Assembly (NCBI RefSeq): GCF_003992675.1
Contig: NZ_RZMZ01000013.1
Location: 1 to 64,000, forward strand
DNA: 64,000 nt
Source of the DNA: Flagellimonas marinaquae
GTDB taxonomy: Bacteria > Bacteroidota > Bacteroidia > Flavobacteriales > Flavobacteriaceae
Reading direction: 5' to 3'
A model generated the notes under the pieces. The model saw only the letters and a program-made list of their open reading frames with translations, searched no databases and had not been told where the DNA came from. A program made the translations under genes and the position numbers. This document shows, piece by piece, positions 34,918 to 44,700 of the stretch. Position 1 is the stretch's first letter. Each line of letters opens with the position of its first letter.

Positions 34918-35286
34918 TTGAAAATTCGCTGGCTGTCCACATTATTCACGTTGCTATACATTATGGCCATGGTACGCCCAGTGCTCCCTGTTTTCGATTA
35001 CGTCATCAATCAAGATTATATTGCAGAATATTTGTGTGTAAACAAGGACAAACCTATGCTTGAATGTAACGGTAAGTGTTATTTGGCTAAAATGTTACAA
35101 GAAGAGCAGGAAGAGAAAAAACAGAACCTCCCCCCTATCAACTTGAAAGAATATCCCATTGGTTTCGTGGATATTCTATTTCTCGAATGTATCGGGGTTT
35201 CCATCAAAAAAACAGAGATTCCAGAATTTGCTCAAAGCAAAACAAGGACCTTCACTCCTACCATTTTCCACCCACCCAACTGTTGA
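34918..35286 (+). CDS. Small membrane protein with CNGKC motif
   Basis: 122 residues from a TTG at 34918 (MKIRWLSTLFTLLY); the next ATG at 34963 would cut into the single N-terminal membrane segment. A soluble part follows with Cys40, Cys50 and Cys54 in LCVNKDKPMLECNGKCYLAK and a lone Cys at the C-terminus. The Cys pattern suggests a metal- or heme-handling role on the outer face of the inner membrane. It is the first gene of the copper-type cluster. I know it only as a recurrent uncharacterised Bacteroidota protein. Confidence 0.65.
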   Translation: MKIRWLSTLFTLLYIMAMVRPVLPVFDYVINQDYIAEYLCVNKDKPMLECNGKCYLAKMLQEEQEEKKQNLPPINLKEYPIGFVDILFLECIGVSIKKTEIPEFAQSKTRTFTPTIFHPPNC

Positions 35287-35457
35287 TTCAAAAATCAAAT
35301 CGATTGCTGGGCTGTTCTCAAAAAAGAACTCCCATCCATCCCTAGTGGTCTTAGGTGATGTGCCCACGCACATGGCCCAAGCACCCCATTAATTCATTTT
35401 ACATCATATAGCCCAAGTGTAAACACGGGTTTTAAAACAATTAATTTTTGAATCACA

Positions 35458-36255
35458 ATGAAATCAATTTATAAAATATCAGTACTTATTTTTTTGACCA
35501 CCATGCTAGCTTCATGTAGTGATGACGATGGAACCATGGAGCTTTCTGGAACGGGTATCGTCAAAATCGAGTTTGACAACAGCGTATCTGGCGACGACCT
35601 TATCCTCGGTTCCTCCTACACCAATTCCCAAAACGAAAGTTTGACCATAGAACGCCTCAATTATATTGTTAGCAACTTTAGGCTCACTGATAAGGATGGG
35701 AACGTATTTACCTACCCTAAAGAAGCTGGCTATTTTATTACAAGCGAAGAAAATGGAGAAACCGAGGTGGTTCTAATGGATGTTCCTGCGGGAAGATATA
35801 CATCCTTGACCTTTGGAATAGGTGTCGACCAGGAAAAATATCTGTTGGGCGCTGAAGGACAAGGTGACTTGCTCACAAAGGCCGAAAGCACCAATATGAT
35901 GTGGTCTTGGCAAGCCGGCTACAAGTTTTTGAACTTTGAGGGAACTTTTACCTCCAGTACGGTGACAGAAGCAACTAACTTCAAGATTCACATGGGCAGC
36001 CATGGCTCAAGCCTGGACAACTACAAGGAAACCACCTTGAGTTTGGGCTCGGAAGCCATAGTGAGCGAAGAAATGTCCCCAATCATCCATTTGGTGGCCA
36101 ACGCAGGCAATATCCTCGATGGCCAAAACAAAATTTCGCTATCGGAACAGGCAGTCATTATGGTAAGTGAGGAAAAATCACCCAAAATAGCCATAAACAC
36201 TTCCGGAATGTTCACCGTGGACCACATCCACAACGGCAGCGGGGATGCCCATTAA
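35458..36255 (+). CDS. MbnP-like copper-binding lipoprotein
   Basis: 265 residues with a lipoprotein signal (LASC, Cys20), then an MbnP-type beta-sandwich. The segment MMWSWQAGYKFLNFEG (147-162) is the family hallmark; one of Trp149/Trp151 is the candidate for oxidation to kynurenine by the di-heme partner, which creates a high-affinity copper site in characterised MbnP. His-rich ends (HMGSHG; DHIHNGSGDAH) could add ligands. The next gene is the MbnH-like enzyme. Family knowledge comes from methanotroph MbnP/MbnH and CorA/MopE relatives. Confidence 0.85.
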   Translation: MKSIYKISVLIFLTTMLASCSDDDGTMELSGTGIVKIEFDNSVSGDDLILGSSYTNSQNESLTIERLNYIVSNFRLTDKDGNVFTYPKEAGYFITSEENGETEVVLMDVPAGRYTSLTFGIGVDQEKYLLGAEGQGDLLTKAESTNMMWSWQAGYKFLNFEGTFTSSTVTEATNFKIHMGSHGSSLDNYKETTLSLGSEAIVSEEMSPIIHLVANAGNILDGQNKISLSEQAVIMVSEEKSPKIAINTSGMFTVDHIHNGSGDAH

Positions 36256-36310
36256 GTTTTTTAGGGCCGGTCATGCCTTGGCCGGCCCCATTATACAAAT
36301 CAAATATCCT

Positions 36311-37357
36311 ATGAAGACTACGATATATGCCATTCTCCTAACCATATTGGGGGCATGCAATTCCAATGATAGCGACTATGTGGCCCTAGAGGACAATAAA
36401 GAACTTTCCGTTACGGTACCTTCCAATTTTCCGCCCATGGTTTACAATGTTGAGGGCAATCCTCCCACCAAACATGGGTTTGAGCTTGGAAAAAAACTGT
36501 TCTACGACGGAAAGTTATCTGCCAACGGCTTCATTTCCTGCGGATTCTGCCATGAGCAGCGGTTTTCTTTCACCCATCACGGGCATCAGTTCAGTCACGG
36601 TATCGATGACAAAGAGGGAACCCGGAACACTCCTTCCCTTGCCAACATGGCTTTTTTCTCGGAGTTTGCCTGGGATGGGGCGACCAATCATTTGGACCTA
36701 TTTCCCATTATTCCCATTACCAATGAAGTAGAGATGGGAGAAACCATGACAAGTGTACTCGAAAAGCTTAAGGCTGACAGCCAATACCGACAAGCTTTTG
36801 ACGCTGCATTTGAAGAAGGTGGCGTGAACCATGAGAATTTTTTAAAGGCCATAGCCCAATTTATGGTGATGATGGTATCCTATAATTCCAAATATGACAA
36901 ATATGTCCGTAATGAAGACGATGTAACCCTTACCGAACAAGAACTGATCGGATTGAACATTTTTCAAAACAAGTGTGCCAGTTGCCACACCACAGACCTC
37001 TTTTCGGACGGGAGCTTTCGGAACAACGGTTTGCCCCCAAACCCAAAGATCAATGATTTGGGCAGGGCCGAGGTAAGCGGCAGCACAAACGACAATTATA
37101 AGTTCAAGGTGCCCAGTCTAAGAAACGTGGCACTTACTGCCCCGTATATGCACGATGGAAGATTTGGAAGCTTGGAGTCGGTGTTGAATTTTTATCAAAA
37201 CGGAGTGCAGGATTCTCCCACCTTAGATCCACTGTTGAAGAATGGGGATACTTTGGGAATTCCACTGACCAATAACGAAAAACAAGCATTGATAGCGTTT
37301 TTGAAAACGCTCACCGATGAAGAATTTATTAACGACGAGCGATTCGCTGAATATTGA
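36311..37357 (+). CDS. MbnH-like di-heme cytochrome c peroxidase family enzyme
   Basis: 348 residues from the ATG at 36311, a lipoprotein (LGAC, Cys16); the upstream frame overlapping the MbnP-like gene is discounted. Two heme-binding motifs: CGFCH at 77-81 and CASCH at 222-226. Distal elements such as APYMHDGRFGSLES (Met280) are those of the CcpA/MauG superfamily. Beside an MbnP-like gene it most likely oxidises a Trp of that protein to kynurenine using peroxide through a bis-Fe(IV) state, as MbnH does. A plain peroxidase role is the alternative. Confidence 0.9.
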   Translation: MKTTIYAILLTILGACNSNDSDYVALEDNKELSVTVPSNFPPMVYNVEGNPPTKHGFELGKKLFYDGKLSANGFISCGFCHEQRFSFTHHGHQFSHGIDDKEGTRNTPSLANMAFFSEFAWDGATNHLDLFPIIPITNEVEMGETMTSVLEKLKADSQYRQAFDAAFEEGGVNHENFLKAIAQFMVMMVSYNSKYDKYVRNEDDVTLTEQELIGLNIFQNKCASCHTTDLFSDGSFRNNGLPPNPKINDLGRAEVSGSTNDNYKFKVPSLRNVALTAPYMHDGRFGSLESVLNFYQNGVQDSPTLDPLLKNGDTLGIPLTNNEKQALIAFLKTLTDEEFINDERFAEY

Positions 37358-37360
37358 TTT

Positions 37361-38335
37361 ATGAAAAAATTTATAGTAGCATTTGCCCTACTGGCGGTCA
37401 CGATATCTCTAAAGGGAAATGTTGTCCCTGATGATCCTCTGAACTGCACAAGCCATGTGAGCCTCTTTTACTATGACTTTTGTGATACCTGCGGATGTAG
37501 CGGGAATGGCGGAAGCATGGGCTTTGGAACTGGGCTGAACAATAATTTTATCGGAATAAGGTACATCGGCCAATACTATAGGTCGCGTGATGGTATTTTT
37601 GCCAATTCCCCATGGATAGATGAAAACTTCAATACATTACAATTATGGACCCAAATCCCCTTGGGCAAGCGAATCATTATAAATGCGGTATTGCCCTATC
37701 AATTCCATTCCAGAGAATTCGCCAATACTACCGAACAGCATATTGATGGACTCGGAGATGCTACCTTACTTGGGTTTTATCAAGTTTTGAAACAAACACC
37801 GGATAGTATCGTATCCATAAAGCCGGAACACACCCTCCAATTGGGAGGCGGGGTGAAAATGCCGACCGGAACATTTGATGAAGCAAATCTAGAAGGCAGT
37901 GTAAATCCGAGTTTTCAATTGGGAACAGGGAGCTGGGACTATGTACTGGCAGCCAATTATGGGGTAACCCATCGCAATTGGGGCCTGTCGCTCATGGCCA
38001 ATTATACAGTGAAAGCAAAGAATGATAAAGAATATCGGTTTGGAAACCAGTTGAACTATGCCTTAAACACGTTCAAAACTTACTATTTGGGGACCAATTT
38101 TGCGATTACGCCACAAGCTGGAATCGGAGGAGAGTATTTTGACAAGAACGAGGAGTTTGATCTAGAGGTGACCGATACTGGAGGAAATGCACTTTTCAGC
38201 AGATTGGGCATCGAGGTAAATTATAGGCAATACGCTTTGGGCCTATCCAGTATGCTGCCCCTTGCCCAAGACCTCAATAACGGAAAGGTCGAGGTGAAAA
38301 GTAGATTTTCGATATATGCAAACATCAACCTGTGA
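37361..38335 (+). CDS. Outer-membrane beta-barrel protein with N-terminal CDTCGC
   Basis: 324 residues, starting 3 bases after the MbnH-like gene. A signal peptide (about 1-20) is followed by a short exposed segment with Cys29 and the cluster FCDTCGCSGNGGSMGFG (Cys41, Cys44, Cys46), then amphipathic barrel strands ending FSIYANINL. Layout resembles the FadL/OmpA-like transporter proteins of Bacteroidota. The Cys cluster near the periplasmic mouth suggests metal hand-off, with the lipoprotein partners presenting copper. No closer family name can be given. Confidence 0.75.
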   Translation: MKKFIVAFALLAVTISLKGNVVPDDPLNCTSHVSLFYYDFCDTCGCSGNGGSMGFGTGLNNNFIGIRYIGQYYRSRDGIFANSPWIDENFNTLQLWTQIPLGKRIIINAVLPYQFHSREFANTTEQHIDGLGDATLLGFYQVLKQTPDSIVSIKPEHTLQLGGGVKMPTGTFDEANLEGSVNPSFQLGTGSWDYVLAANYGVTHRNWGLSLMANYTVKAKNDKEYRFGNQLNYALNTFKTYYLGTNFAITPQAGIGGEYFDKNEEFDLEVTDTGGNALFSRLGIEVNYRQYALGLSSMLPLAQDLNNGKVEVKSRFSIYANINL

Positions 38336-38350
38336 TTATTTAAAAAAGCA

Positions 38351-38386
38351 AAAGCCCTTAAAATCAATGATTTTAAGGGCTTTTTT
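38351..38386. terminator. Long terminator hairpin beside tRNA-Leu
   Basis: AAAGCCCTTAAAATCA (38351-38366) and TGATTTTAAGGGCTTT (38368-38383), then T-run. It can end the copper-type operon (+) and, through the A-run on the left, the tRNA transcript (-). Confidence 0.9.
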
Positions 38387-38390
38387 CGTA

Positions 38391-38408
38391 GTACCTTGGG
38401 TGGGAATC
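38391..38408 (-). repeat. tRNA-Leu 3' end, attachment-site partner
   Basis: GTACCTTGGGTGGGAATC, the acceptor/T-arm end of the tRNA-Leu gene plus one flanking base. It repeats at 33646-33663 with a single mismatch and same orientation. Confidence 0.75.
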
Positions 38409-38473
38409 GAACCCACACGTCCGAAGACACTGGATTTTGAATCCAGCGCGTCTACCAATTCCGCCACCAAGGC
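38392..38473 (-). tRNA. tRNA-Leu (anticodon CAA)
   Basis: 82 bases on the minus strand from GCCTTGGTGGCGG to the discriminator A. Acceptor GCCTTGG pairs with CCAAGGT; anticodon stem CTGGA/TCCAG encloses TTCAAAA, giving CAA, which reads UUG codons. A long variable arm (TGTCTTCGGACG) is present as in Leu tRNAs, and the T-arm reads GTGGGTTCGATTCCCAC. The CCA end is not encoded. All arms fold, so the gene is intact in spite of being the likely integration target. Confidence 0.95.
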
Positions 38474-38576
38474 ATTTGGCACCACATTTTCAAATGCGAG
38501 TGCAAAGCTAAAAAAATAATTTTATATATCGCCAAAAAATACTTGGATTTATCCTTTAGCAACCCAATTTAATTTT

Positions 38577-38584
38577 TAAATTTG
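38577..38584 (+). promoter_or_regulatory. -7 box of prs
   Basis: TAAATTTG matches TAnnTTTG exactly and lies 51 bases before the prs ATG. The -33 region (TTTAG near 38555) is only a partial match. Confidence 0.5.
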
Positions 38585-38634
38585 CACCTCCTTATTTATA
38601 TGTACGTTAAAACGCTAGCTAACAAGAAATTGTA

Positions 38635-39576
38635 ATGGCATATCAAGTCCCGGAACCTAAAATTTTTGCTTGCACACAAAGTGTGGAGCTGGGAAACAAA
38701 ATCGCTGCTTCTTACGGAGCTGAATTGGGAAAAGTCCAATTCTCCCGTTACAGCGACGGCGAGTTTCAGCCCTCCTTTGAGGAATCCATAAGGGGAGCGC
38801 GCATCTTTATCATTGGCTCCACCAATCCCAGTTCCGAAAACTTGATGGAAATGCTATTGATGCTCGATGCTGCCAAAAGGGCCTCGGCACGACACATAAC
38901 CGCCGTTATGCCTTATTTTGGATGGGCACGTCAAGACCGTAAGGATAAGCCACGCGTTCCCATTGCTGCCAAGTTAATTGCAAAGATGTTGGAGACTGCC
39001 GGTGCTACCAGAATCATCACCATGGACCTCCATGCCGACCAAATTCAAGGTTTCTTTGAAAAGCCAGTGGATCATTTATTTGCTTCCACCCTTTTCTTGC
39101 CCTATTTAAAAGGGCTAAATCTAGATAACCTTTGCATTGCGTCTCCCGATATGGGCGGTTCCAAAAGGGCATACGCCTACTCCAAAGCTTTGGAATGTGA
39201 CGTGGTGATTTGTTACAAACAAAGGGCAAAGGCCAACGTCATCTCCCATATGGAACTTATTGGCGATGTCCAAGGAAAAAATGTGGTCTTGGTGGACGAT
39301 ATGGTCGATACCGCCGGAACACTAACAAAGGCCGCTGATCTGATGATGGAAAGAGGAGCCGAAAGTGTACGGGCTGTTACTACACACGGCCTACTCTCTG
39401 GAAAAGCCTATGAGCGCATTCAGGAATCCAAATTGACGGAACTCATCGTTACCGATTCAATTCCTGTAGACCAAAGCCAACAGAAAATAAAGATATTGTC
39501 ATGTGCCGACCTTTTTGCCGATGTGATGCACAGGGTTCACCACAATACATCGATATCTTCAAAATTTTTAATGTAG
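38635..39576 (+). CDS. prs: Ribose-phosphate pyrophosphokinase
   Basis: 313 residues, the standard length. It makes PRPP from ribose 5-phosphate and ATP for purine, pyrimidine, His, Trp and NAD synthesis. Motifs: FSRYSDGEF, MPYFGWARQDRK (ATP), MDLHADQIQGFF (metal His), and VLVDDMVDTAGTL, the PRPP loop. L25 follows after 79 bases that include a repeat. Confidence 0.98.
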   Translation: MAYQVPEPKIFACTQSVELGNKIAASYGAELGKVQFSRYSDGEFQPSFEESIRGARIFIIGSTNPSSENLMEMLLMLDAAKRASARHITAVMPYFGWARQDRKDKPRVPIAAKLIAKMLETAGATRIITMDLHADQIQGFFEKPVDHLFASTLFLPYLKGLNLDNLCIASPDMGGSKRAYAYSKALECDVVICYKQRAKANVISHMELIGDVQGKNVVLVDDMVDTAGTLTKAADLMMERGAESVRAVTTHGLLSGKAYERIQESKLTELIVTDSIPVDQSQQKIKILSCADLFADVMHRVHHNTSISSKFLM

Positions 39577-39618
39577 CCTTCGACTACGCTCAGGCTGACA
39601 AAGCCTGGCACTTCGAAG
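39577..39618. repeat. Short palindromic intergenic repeat
   Basis: CCTTCGACTACGCTCAGGCTG then ACA and AAGCCTGGCACTTCGAAG. CAGGCT pairs with AGCCTG and the outer CTTCGA with TCGAAG. The wording CTTCGACTxCGCTCAGxxTGACA is familiar as a dispersed element in many bacterial genomes. No T-tract, so not a terminator. Confidence 0.5.
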
Positions 39619-39655
39619 ATAAATTTTATCATAAATTAAATATTAATAACAGATT

Positions 39656-40306
39656 ATGAAGTCAATTACAATCAAAGGATCCCAAAGAGAAAGCGTGGGC
39701 AAGGTTGCTACCAAAGCCTTACGTAATGCTGGAAAGGTCCCTTGCGTGCTGTACGGAGGGGATAAACCAGTGCATTTTTCAGCAGATGAAATCGCATTCA
39801 AAGACTTGGTGTACACCCCAAATGCCTACACCGCGGTAATTGAATTGGAAGATGGTCAAAAATTTGACGCCGTATTGCAGGATATTCAATTCCACCCTGT
39901 AACCGACAACATCCTACATGTGGATTTCTACCAGTTGTTCGAGGACAAACCAATTACCATGAGAATTCCTGTTCGTTTGGAAGGAAACTCTCCTGGTGTG
40001 AGAAACGGTGGACGTTTGCTTTTCAGAAAGCGTAAACTATCCATCCGTGCATTGCCTGCTTTGCTTCCCGATTTCATCACTGTGGATATTTCCAAGTTGA
40101 GAATCGGACAGACCATTGCAGTAGAAAGTATTTTGAACGACGACTACACCTTCCTGCACCCAGATAGTACCGCTATCGTACAGGTAAAAGCTTCTAGAAC
40201 TTCAGTTGATGAAGAGCTTGAAGACGAAGATGAGGAAGCAGTAGAAGGAGCCGAAGGAGAAGCTACCGAAGGTGGCGAAGCTCCAGAAGCGGAAGCTGCA
40301 GAATAG
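39656..40306 (+). CDS. rplY: Ribosomal protein L25 (Ctc form)
   Basis: 216 residues: an N-terminal L25 beta-barrel (about 1-95; [15 protein letters not shown]) that binds 5S rRNA, and a TL5/Ctc C-terminal domain (about 96-180). The tail from about 183 is very acidic ([15 protein letters not shown] and onward). Such acidic tails are normal in Bacteroidota L25. Placed between prs and pth, an arrangement common in bacteria. Confidence 0.97.
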   Translation: MKSITIKGSQRESVGKVATKALRNAGKVPCVLYGGDKPVHFSADEIAFKDLVYTPNAYTAVIELEDGQKFDAVLQDIQFHPVTDNILHVDFYQLFEDKPITMRIPVRLEGNSPGVRNGGRLLFRKRKLSIRALPALLPDFITVDISKLRIGQTIAVESILNDDYTFLHPDSTAIVQVKASRTSVDEELEDEDEEAVEGAEGEATEGGEAPEAEAAE

Positions 40307-40327
40307 AACTTATTCAACTTTTGCAAG

Positions 40328-40368
40328 AGCATCCCTCTTTTACCTAGGTAAAAATTTGGGATGCTTTT
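40328..40368 (+). terminator. Terminator after rplY
   Basis: AGCATCCC (40328-40335) and GGGATGCT (40358-40365), then TTT. The 22-base loop holds the palindrome TTTTACCTAGGTAAAA, so a longer stacked hairpin forms. The T-tract is short, so some read-through into pth is likely. Confidence 0.75.
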
Positions 40369-40396
40369 GTATTTTTGGGCAAATCCACATCAGCCG

Positions 40397-41026
40397 ATGC
40401 TATATTTTATCAAACAGCTTTTTGGCTCTTCAAAACAACTGCTTCAAGAAACAGACCCCATGAAAAAATTTCTGATCGCTGGACTGGGAAACATTGGCAG
40501 CGAATACGAGGACACCCGTCACAATATCGGGTTCAAGGTCCTCGATTTTTTGGCCGAACAGGAAAATTTCACCTTTGAAAGTGCCAAGCTCGGTGCTGTA
40601 GGCACCTTTAAGCACAAAGGCAAGAGTATCGTCTGTCTAAAGCCGTCCACCTACATGAATTTAAGTGGCAAAGCGGTCAAGTACTGGATGGATAAGGAAA
40701 ATATCCCTTTGGAGAATCTTTTGGTCATTACCGACGATATCAATCTCCCATTTGGAACGCTTCGATTGAAGGGGAAAGGCAGTGATGGCGGACACAATGG
40801 TTTGAAAGATATTCAAAATATGCTACAGACTACAACATACAATCGTTTTAGATTTGGCGTAGGCTCCAATTTCAGAAAAGGCCAACAAGTAGAGTATGTG
40901 TTGGGCAAATGGGATGATGACCAAAAGAAAGCGATGCCCGAACGTCTAGAGAAATCGACAGACCTTGTACGGTCATTCATCTTCGCTGGTGCCAAAAACA
41001 CCATGAACCAATACAACGGTACATAA
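40397..41026 (+). CDS. pth: Peptidyl-tRNA hydrolase
   Basis: 209 residues from the ATG at 40397 (MLYFIKQLFGSSKQ); the family core begins at MKKFLIAGLGNIGSEYEDTR, and flavobacterial Pth commonly has such an N-terminal extension. It frees tRNA from stalled peptidyl-tRNA. Catalytic His is in DTRHNIGF; other motifs are KPSTYMNLSG and GSDGGHNGLKDI. Converges on the lipoprotein gene with a 1-base gap. Confidence 0.96.
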   Translation: MLYFIKQLFGSSKQLLQETDPMKKFLIAGLGNIGSEYEDTRHNIGFKVLDFLAEQENFTFESAKLGAVGTFKHKGKSIVCLKPSTYMNLSGKAVKYWMDKENIPLENLLVITDDINLPFGTLRLKGKGSDGGHNGLKDIQNMLQTTTYNRFRFGVGSNFRKGQQVEYVLGKWDDDQKKAMPERLEKSTDLVRSFIFAGAKNTMNQYNGT

Positions 41027-41027
41027 A

Positions 41028-41714
41028 TTACAGGACTTTAAAGTCGAACACGCTGGAGCTGGAAACATTTCCTTCCAAATCGGTAGTGACTACCCGCCAG
41101 TAATACACCGTGCCGGACTCGACCCCCACTGGCAATTCTTTGGTGGATGCATTGGTAATCCCAACCGATGTTTCGGGAGGGTTGGACTCCGAGAAAAATA
41201 CTTCAAAGAAGTCGATGTCATTATCCACATCGGCACCTGCCCATTCGAGGGTAACTTCGTTGGCAATATCCTTCTGAACCGTTGCTCCTGATACTGGACG
41301 CACCAATTGAGCTGGAAACGGGACATAGGTGGTCTGCGACCCTGCATTGTAAAACAGCCATGTATCGCTTGATGCTACTTGATCGGATTCGGTGTTTTGG
41401 CTCGTGACCGACCAAGCATAAGGAGCTCCCTTTGTTATGGTGAGACTTGCTGATGTCGAGGCCGTGGAAATGGTTTGGGGCAAGTTGGTGTTTAAATTGA
41501 TGACCGAAAGCGTATACCTAGTTGTATTTTTGGACGCATTCCATCTGAAAGTGACCTGGGATGAGGTCTCATTGATATCCGTTCCCGTGGTACATTCCGA
41601 ATTCTCTTCAGGAAATACCAGAGTTGCACCTTCTGGAGCAGGTGGCGGTCCGTCGTCGCCTCCACAGGAAACCATAAATGCCAACAGGCACAAATACATT
41701 ATCTTCCGAATCAT
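41028..41714 (-). CDS. Fibronectin III-like lipoprotein
   Basis: 228 residues with a lipoprotein signal (FMVSC, Cys17) and two Ig/FnIII-like domains (about 30-125 and 135-228), the second with YYWRVVTTDLEGN, a typical FnIII strand. Its ATG overlaps the metalloprotease stop by 4 bases (ATGA), so it is translated with it. Likely surface or periplasmic; could stabilise or dock the secreted protease. No enzyme motif seen. Confidence 0.8.
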   Translation of the reverse strand: MIRKIMYLCLLAFMVSCGGDDGPPPAPEGATLVFPEENSECTTGTDINETSSQVTFRWNASKNTTRYTLSVINLNTNLPQTISTASTSASLTITKGAPYAWSVTSQNTESDQVASSDTWLFYNAGSQTTYVPFPAQLVRPVSGATVQKDIANEVTLEWAGADVDNDIDFFEVFFSESNPPETSVGITNASTKELPVGVESGTVYYWRVVTTDLEGNVSSSSVFDFKVL

Positions 41715-44700
41715 TCCTTGATCAGTTTAAACATTTCTTTTTTACCTGCTTTTTCTAGACCTAAATAGTACATTCCTTTGGGCAAGGTGGACACATCCAG
41801 CTCCAAATCCTCGCCAAACACATTTCTTCGCTGCGTGCGCACCAGCTTGCCATTAGCGGTAAAAAGTTGGATTTCCACAGCACCTTCATAGCCGCCCATG
41901 TACACTTGGGTAGTGGTATAAACCGGGTTTGGGGACAAAACAGGCCTTTCCGAATAAAAGAAATTCTTTTCGAAGCTTCCCTGGCATGGTAAGTTGGTAA
42001 AAACCCTTAGGGTGTTGATACCATTTTCCAAAGGAAGCTGGATTTTGGAAGCCTCCGTTTGGGTAACCAGACCATTGAGCTCCACGTTGTAAAACGAAGC
42101 TCCTTTCAGGTCAAGATTCAACACACCGGCATCAAGTAAAGCCGACACATCGAGCACATCGGGTTGGGTCAGCATAGCATCGAAGCACACCTCCTCATAT
42201 GTAATCAACCCATCCGTTCCACTAATGCATAAGGAGTATTCCCCAGCAGGCAGATTACTAAACGTTTGCGAATTGGTAAAGTCAAAAGATTCCGAACCAC
42301 TTGCACCATTCAGAACGGCTGTGTAGTTGATAGCGGTATCAAAAGGAGTTATGGTTATAGAGCCATCGTTATTGCTACGACAGCTTTCGCTCTCCACTTC
42401 GATTTCAAAATTATCGGAAGCAAATCGATACACAGCGCAGCCATTGGTGTTCACCTCTACTCCCTTTGGTGTTCCCAAACAGAGGTCGTCGCCATCATCA
42501 AAAACGCCATCCTCATCAGCATCTGGTCGATAACTTCCCTCAATACAGATATCCAAGGAAAAATCGACCAAGGTACCACCATCACTGGCAGCGGTATCTT
42601 CTATTTCCAAGATCCACTCGCCCAATATGGACTCGCCATTCAGGGATGATAAAAATCCTATCGGTGCAACAGTTCCCGAAATTGCTGGGTTTTCTCCACA
42701 AACAATGGGATCACCATCATCATCGAAAACAGCATTTAAATCGTTATCCGCTCCACAATTATTTGATAACAGGGTCACCTCGGTTCCCGAAGGAGAGATA
42801 AGGGTAATGATCAGGTCTTCCAAATAGGTATGATCTAGCTGCAAGTTTACATTGACATCCGAAATAGGCAAATCTTCCACAAAGAGGATGGATGTTGTAA
42901 TGGTTGGTGTTCCAGATGATGAAATGGTAATGGGCAAATCCGTTGCATCCCTATTCCTACAATTTACCTGTGAGGTGGTAAAGCTGAAAGGAGTTCCAAA
43001 ACTTCCCGAACCACAACCATTGTTGGGCCTAACCCTCCAAAAATATTCGGTCTCAGCCTCCAGTTTTGTGGCTTTATAGGTGGTAAAGGGCAAAGATGCA
43101 GACTCTACGATGTTGGTAAAAGCCAAATCGGTTGCCACTTCTACATCATAATTCGAATAGGAAGGGTCATCCTGCCAATTGAGCAAAGCATCCAATGAAA
43201 CGCCCGCTTCCCCATCACTTGGAGAGAGTAATGTCACATCGGCGAAATTTCCATCTTGTACCAGAAGGGAAAACGTAACGTTCTTGGTAATCGATGCCGA
43301 GGTCGCAGTCACCACAATTTCATAAACCCCCGGAGCAACGCCGTTGGTATTGGACAGCGTAAGGTCCACAACCGTATTATTGGCCGTTGCATTTGTGGGA
43401 GAAAAACTGGCAGACATGCCTGCAGGAACGTTGGCGGAAAAAGTAGTGTTCTCGTTGAATCCTGCATAGGTTTCGTATTCAAAAGGAATCACCAAATCAT
43501 CGGGCTGGCAAACCTCATAGTCCAAATTTTCAAAATTGAGGACCACTTCGGATTCTTCAATGATAAAATCGGTATTGTTTACGGCAAAAAAAATGTTGTT
43601 ACTAGCCTTTACCATGATGCGCCCTGCATTGGTAACGTTGCCGGGCAAAAGCACTTCTTCGGCACCATCGTTCAGGGTGTTTTCCAAAAGGGTTATCGGA
43701 TAGGTCAAACCACCGTCCAAAGAAAGGAAAATATCCACCTGCTGTGCATTTATGGGCGCTATATCCGTGTTTGACACATCCCAGGTAATTTCTTGGACAG
43801 AGCCAGCGGCATAGGTCTCTTCGGATATTTGGGAAGTAACGATAAAAGGCCCTGCAGCCTTGATCACCCGAACATCCAATACATCGGAAACCACTTGCCC
43901 ACCTCCAGCAGCGTTGTCGCGAACGGTACAAGCGAACCTTAAATTTCGCTCTATGTCGGAAACCGTTTCCCAAGCATCTCCAATGGCCGGACTTACCTGC
44001 GTTAGATTTCCTTGGGCAACTTCGGACAGTCTAGGGAAATATCTTCTAGGGTCTGTTGATGGGGGTAGGGACCTAAAATTGGCCCCGCTCGGGTTCAAGG
44101 AGCCAAAAGATGCTGTTGTAACCAAACCATCATCAATCTGTTCCCAGGTATAGGTAAGTACATCCCCCGCATCGGGATCCGTAGCATTACCCTCCAAAAC
44201 AAAGGCGGTTCCTCTAGGTATGGTGTAATCATCAACAGGTACCAAAACAGGTGGTGCATTGGTGATTGCCTCGGTTTGGGCACAGGAAGTGGTCTCCAGA
44301 TAGGTGGATATTTGAAGTATACTATTATAATGGAAATAATCATCGCCCTGGGGGGCAACATTGTTACCCCCCACAATACCTGCATATCCCATAATGGTAC
44401 TACCACTGGCAGGCTCCGCTTGAACCCCGGTGCCCTCAGACTCGAAAGACCAGGTGTGATTGGCTCCAAATTGGTGACCGAGTTCGTGTGCTACATAATC
44501 CAAATCAAACACATCTCCTTCGGGCACATTGGCTGCAGAAAAGGCACTGCCCTTTCGATTGTCCACACAAACAGACGCAATAAAACCAGCGTTGCCATTG
44601 TCCAAACCTACACCCACTTGATGGAACAAATGCCCCACATCGTAATTCTCCTCACCAATAATCGATGTGATGGTCGATTGAACCTCTGCATTTAAACTGT

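Larger units (their letters stand above)
33646..38408. mobile_element. Small integrase-bearing island in tRNA-Leu
   Basis: The segment is bounded by an 18-bp near-perfect direct repeat of the tRNA-Leu 3' end and lies downstream of that tRNA's 3' side, as expected for integration into a tRNA gene with the intact tRNA kept on one side. Contents: tyrosine recombinase, a Cys-bearing small membrane protein, MbnP-like, MbnH-like and an outer-membrane protein. No conjugation, replication or phage genes are present, so it is at most a mobilisable or relict element. That the genes moved together is inference from this geometry. Confidence 0.6.
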
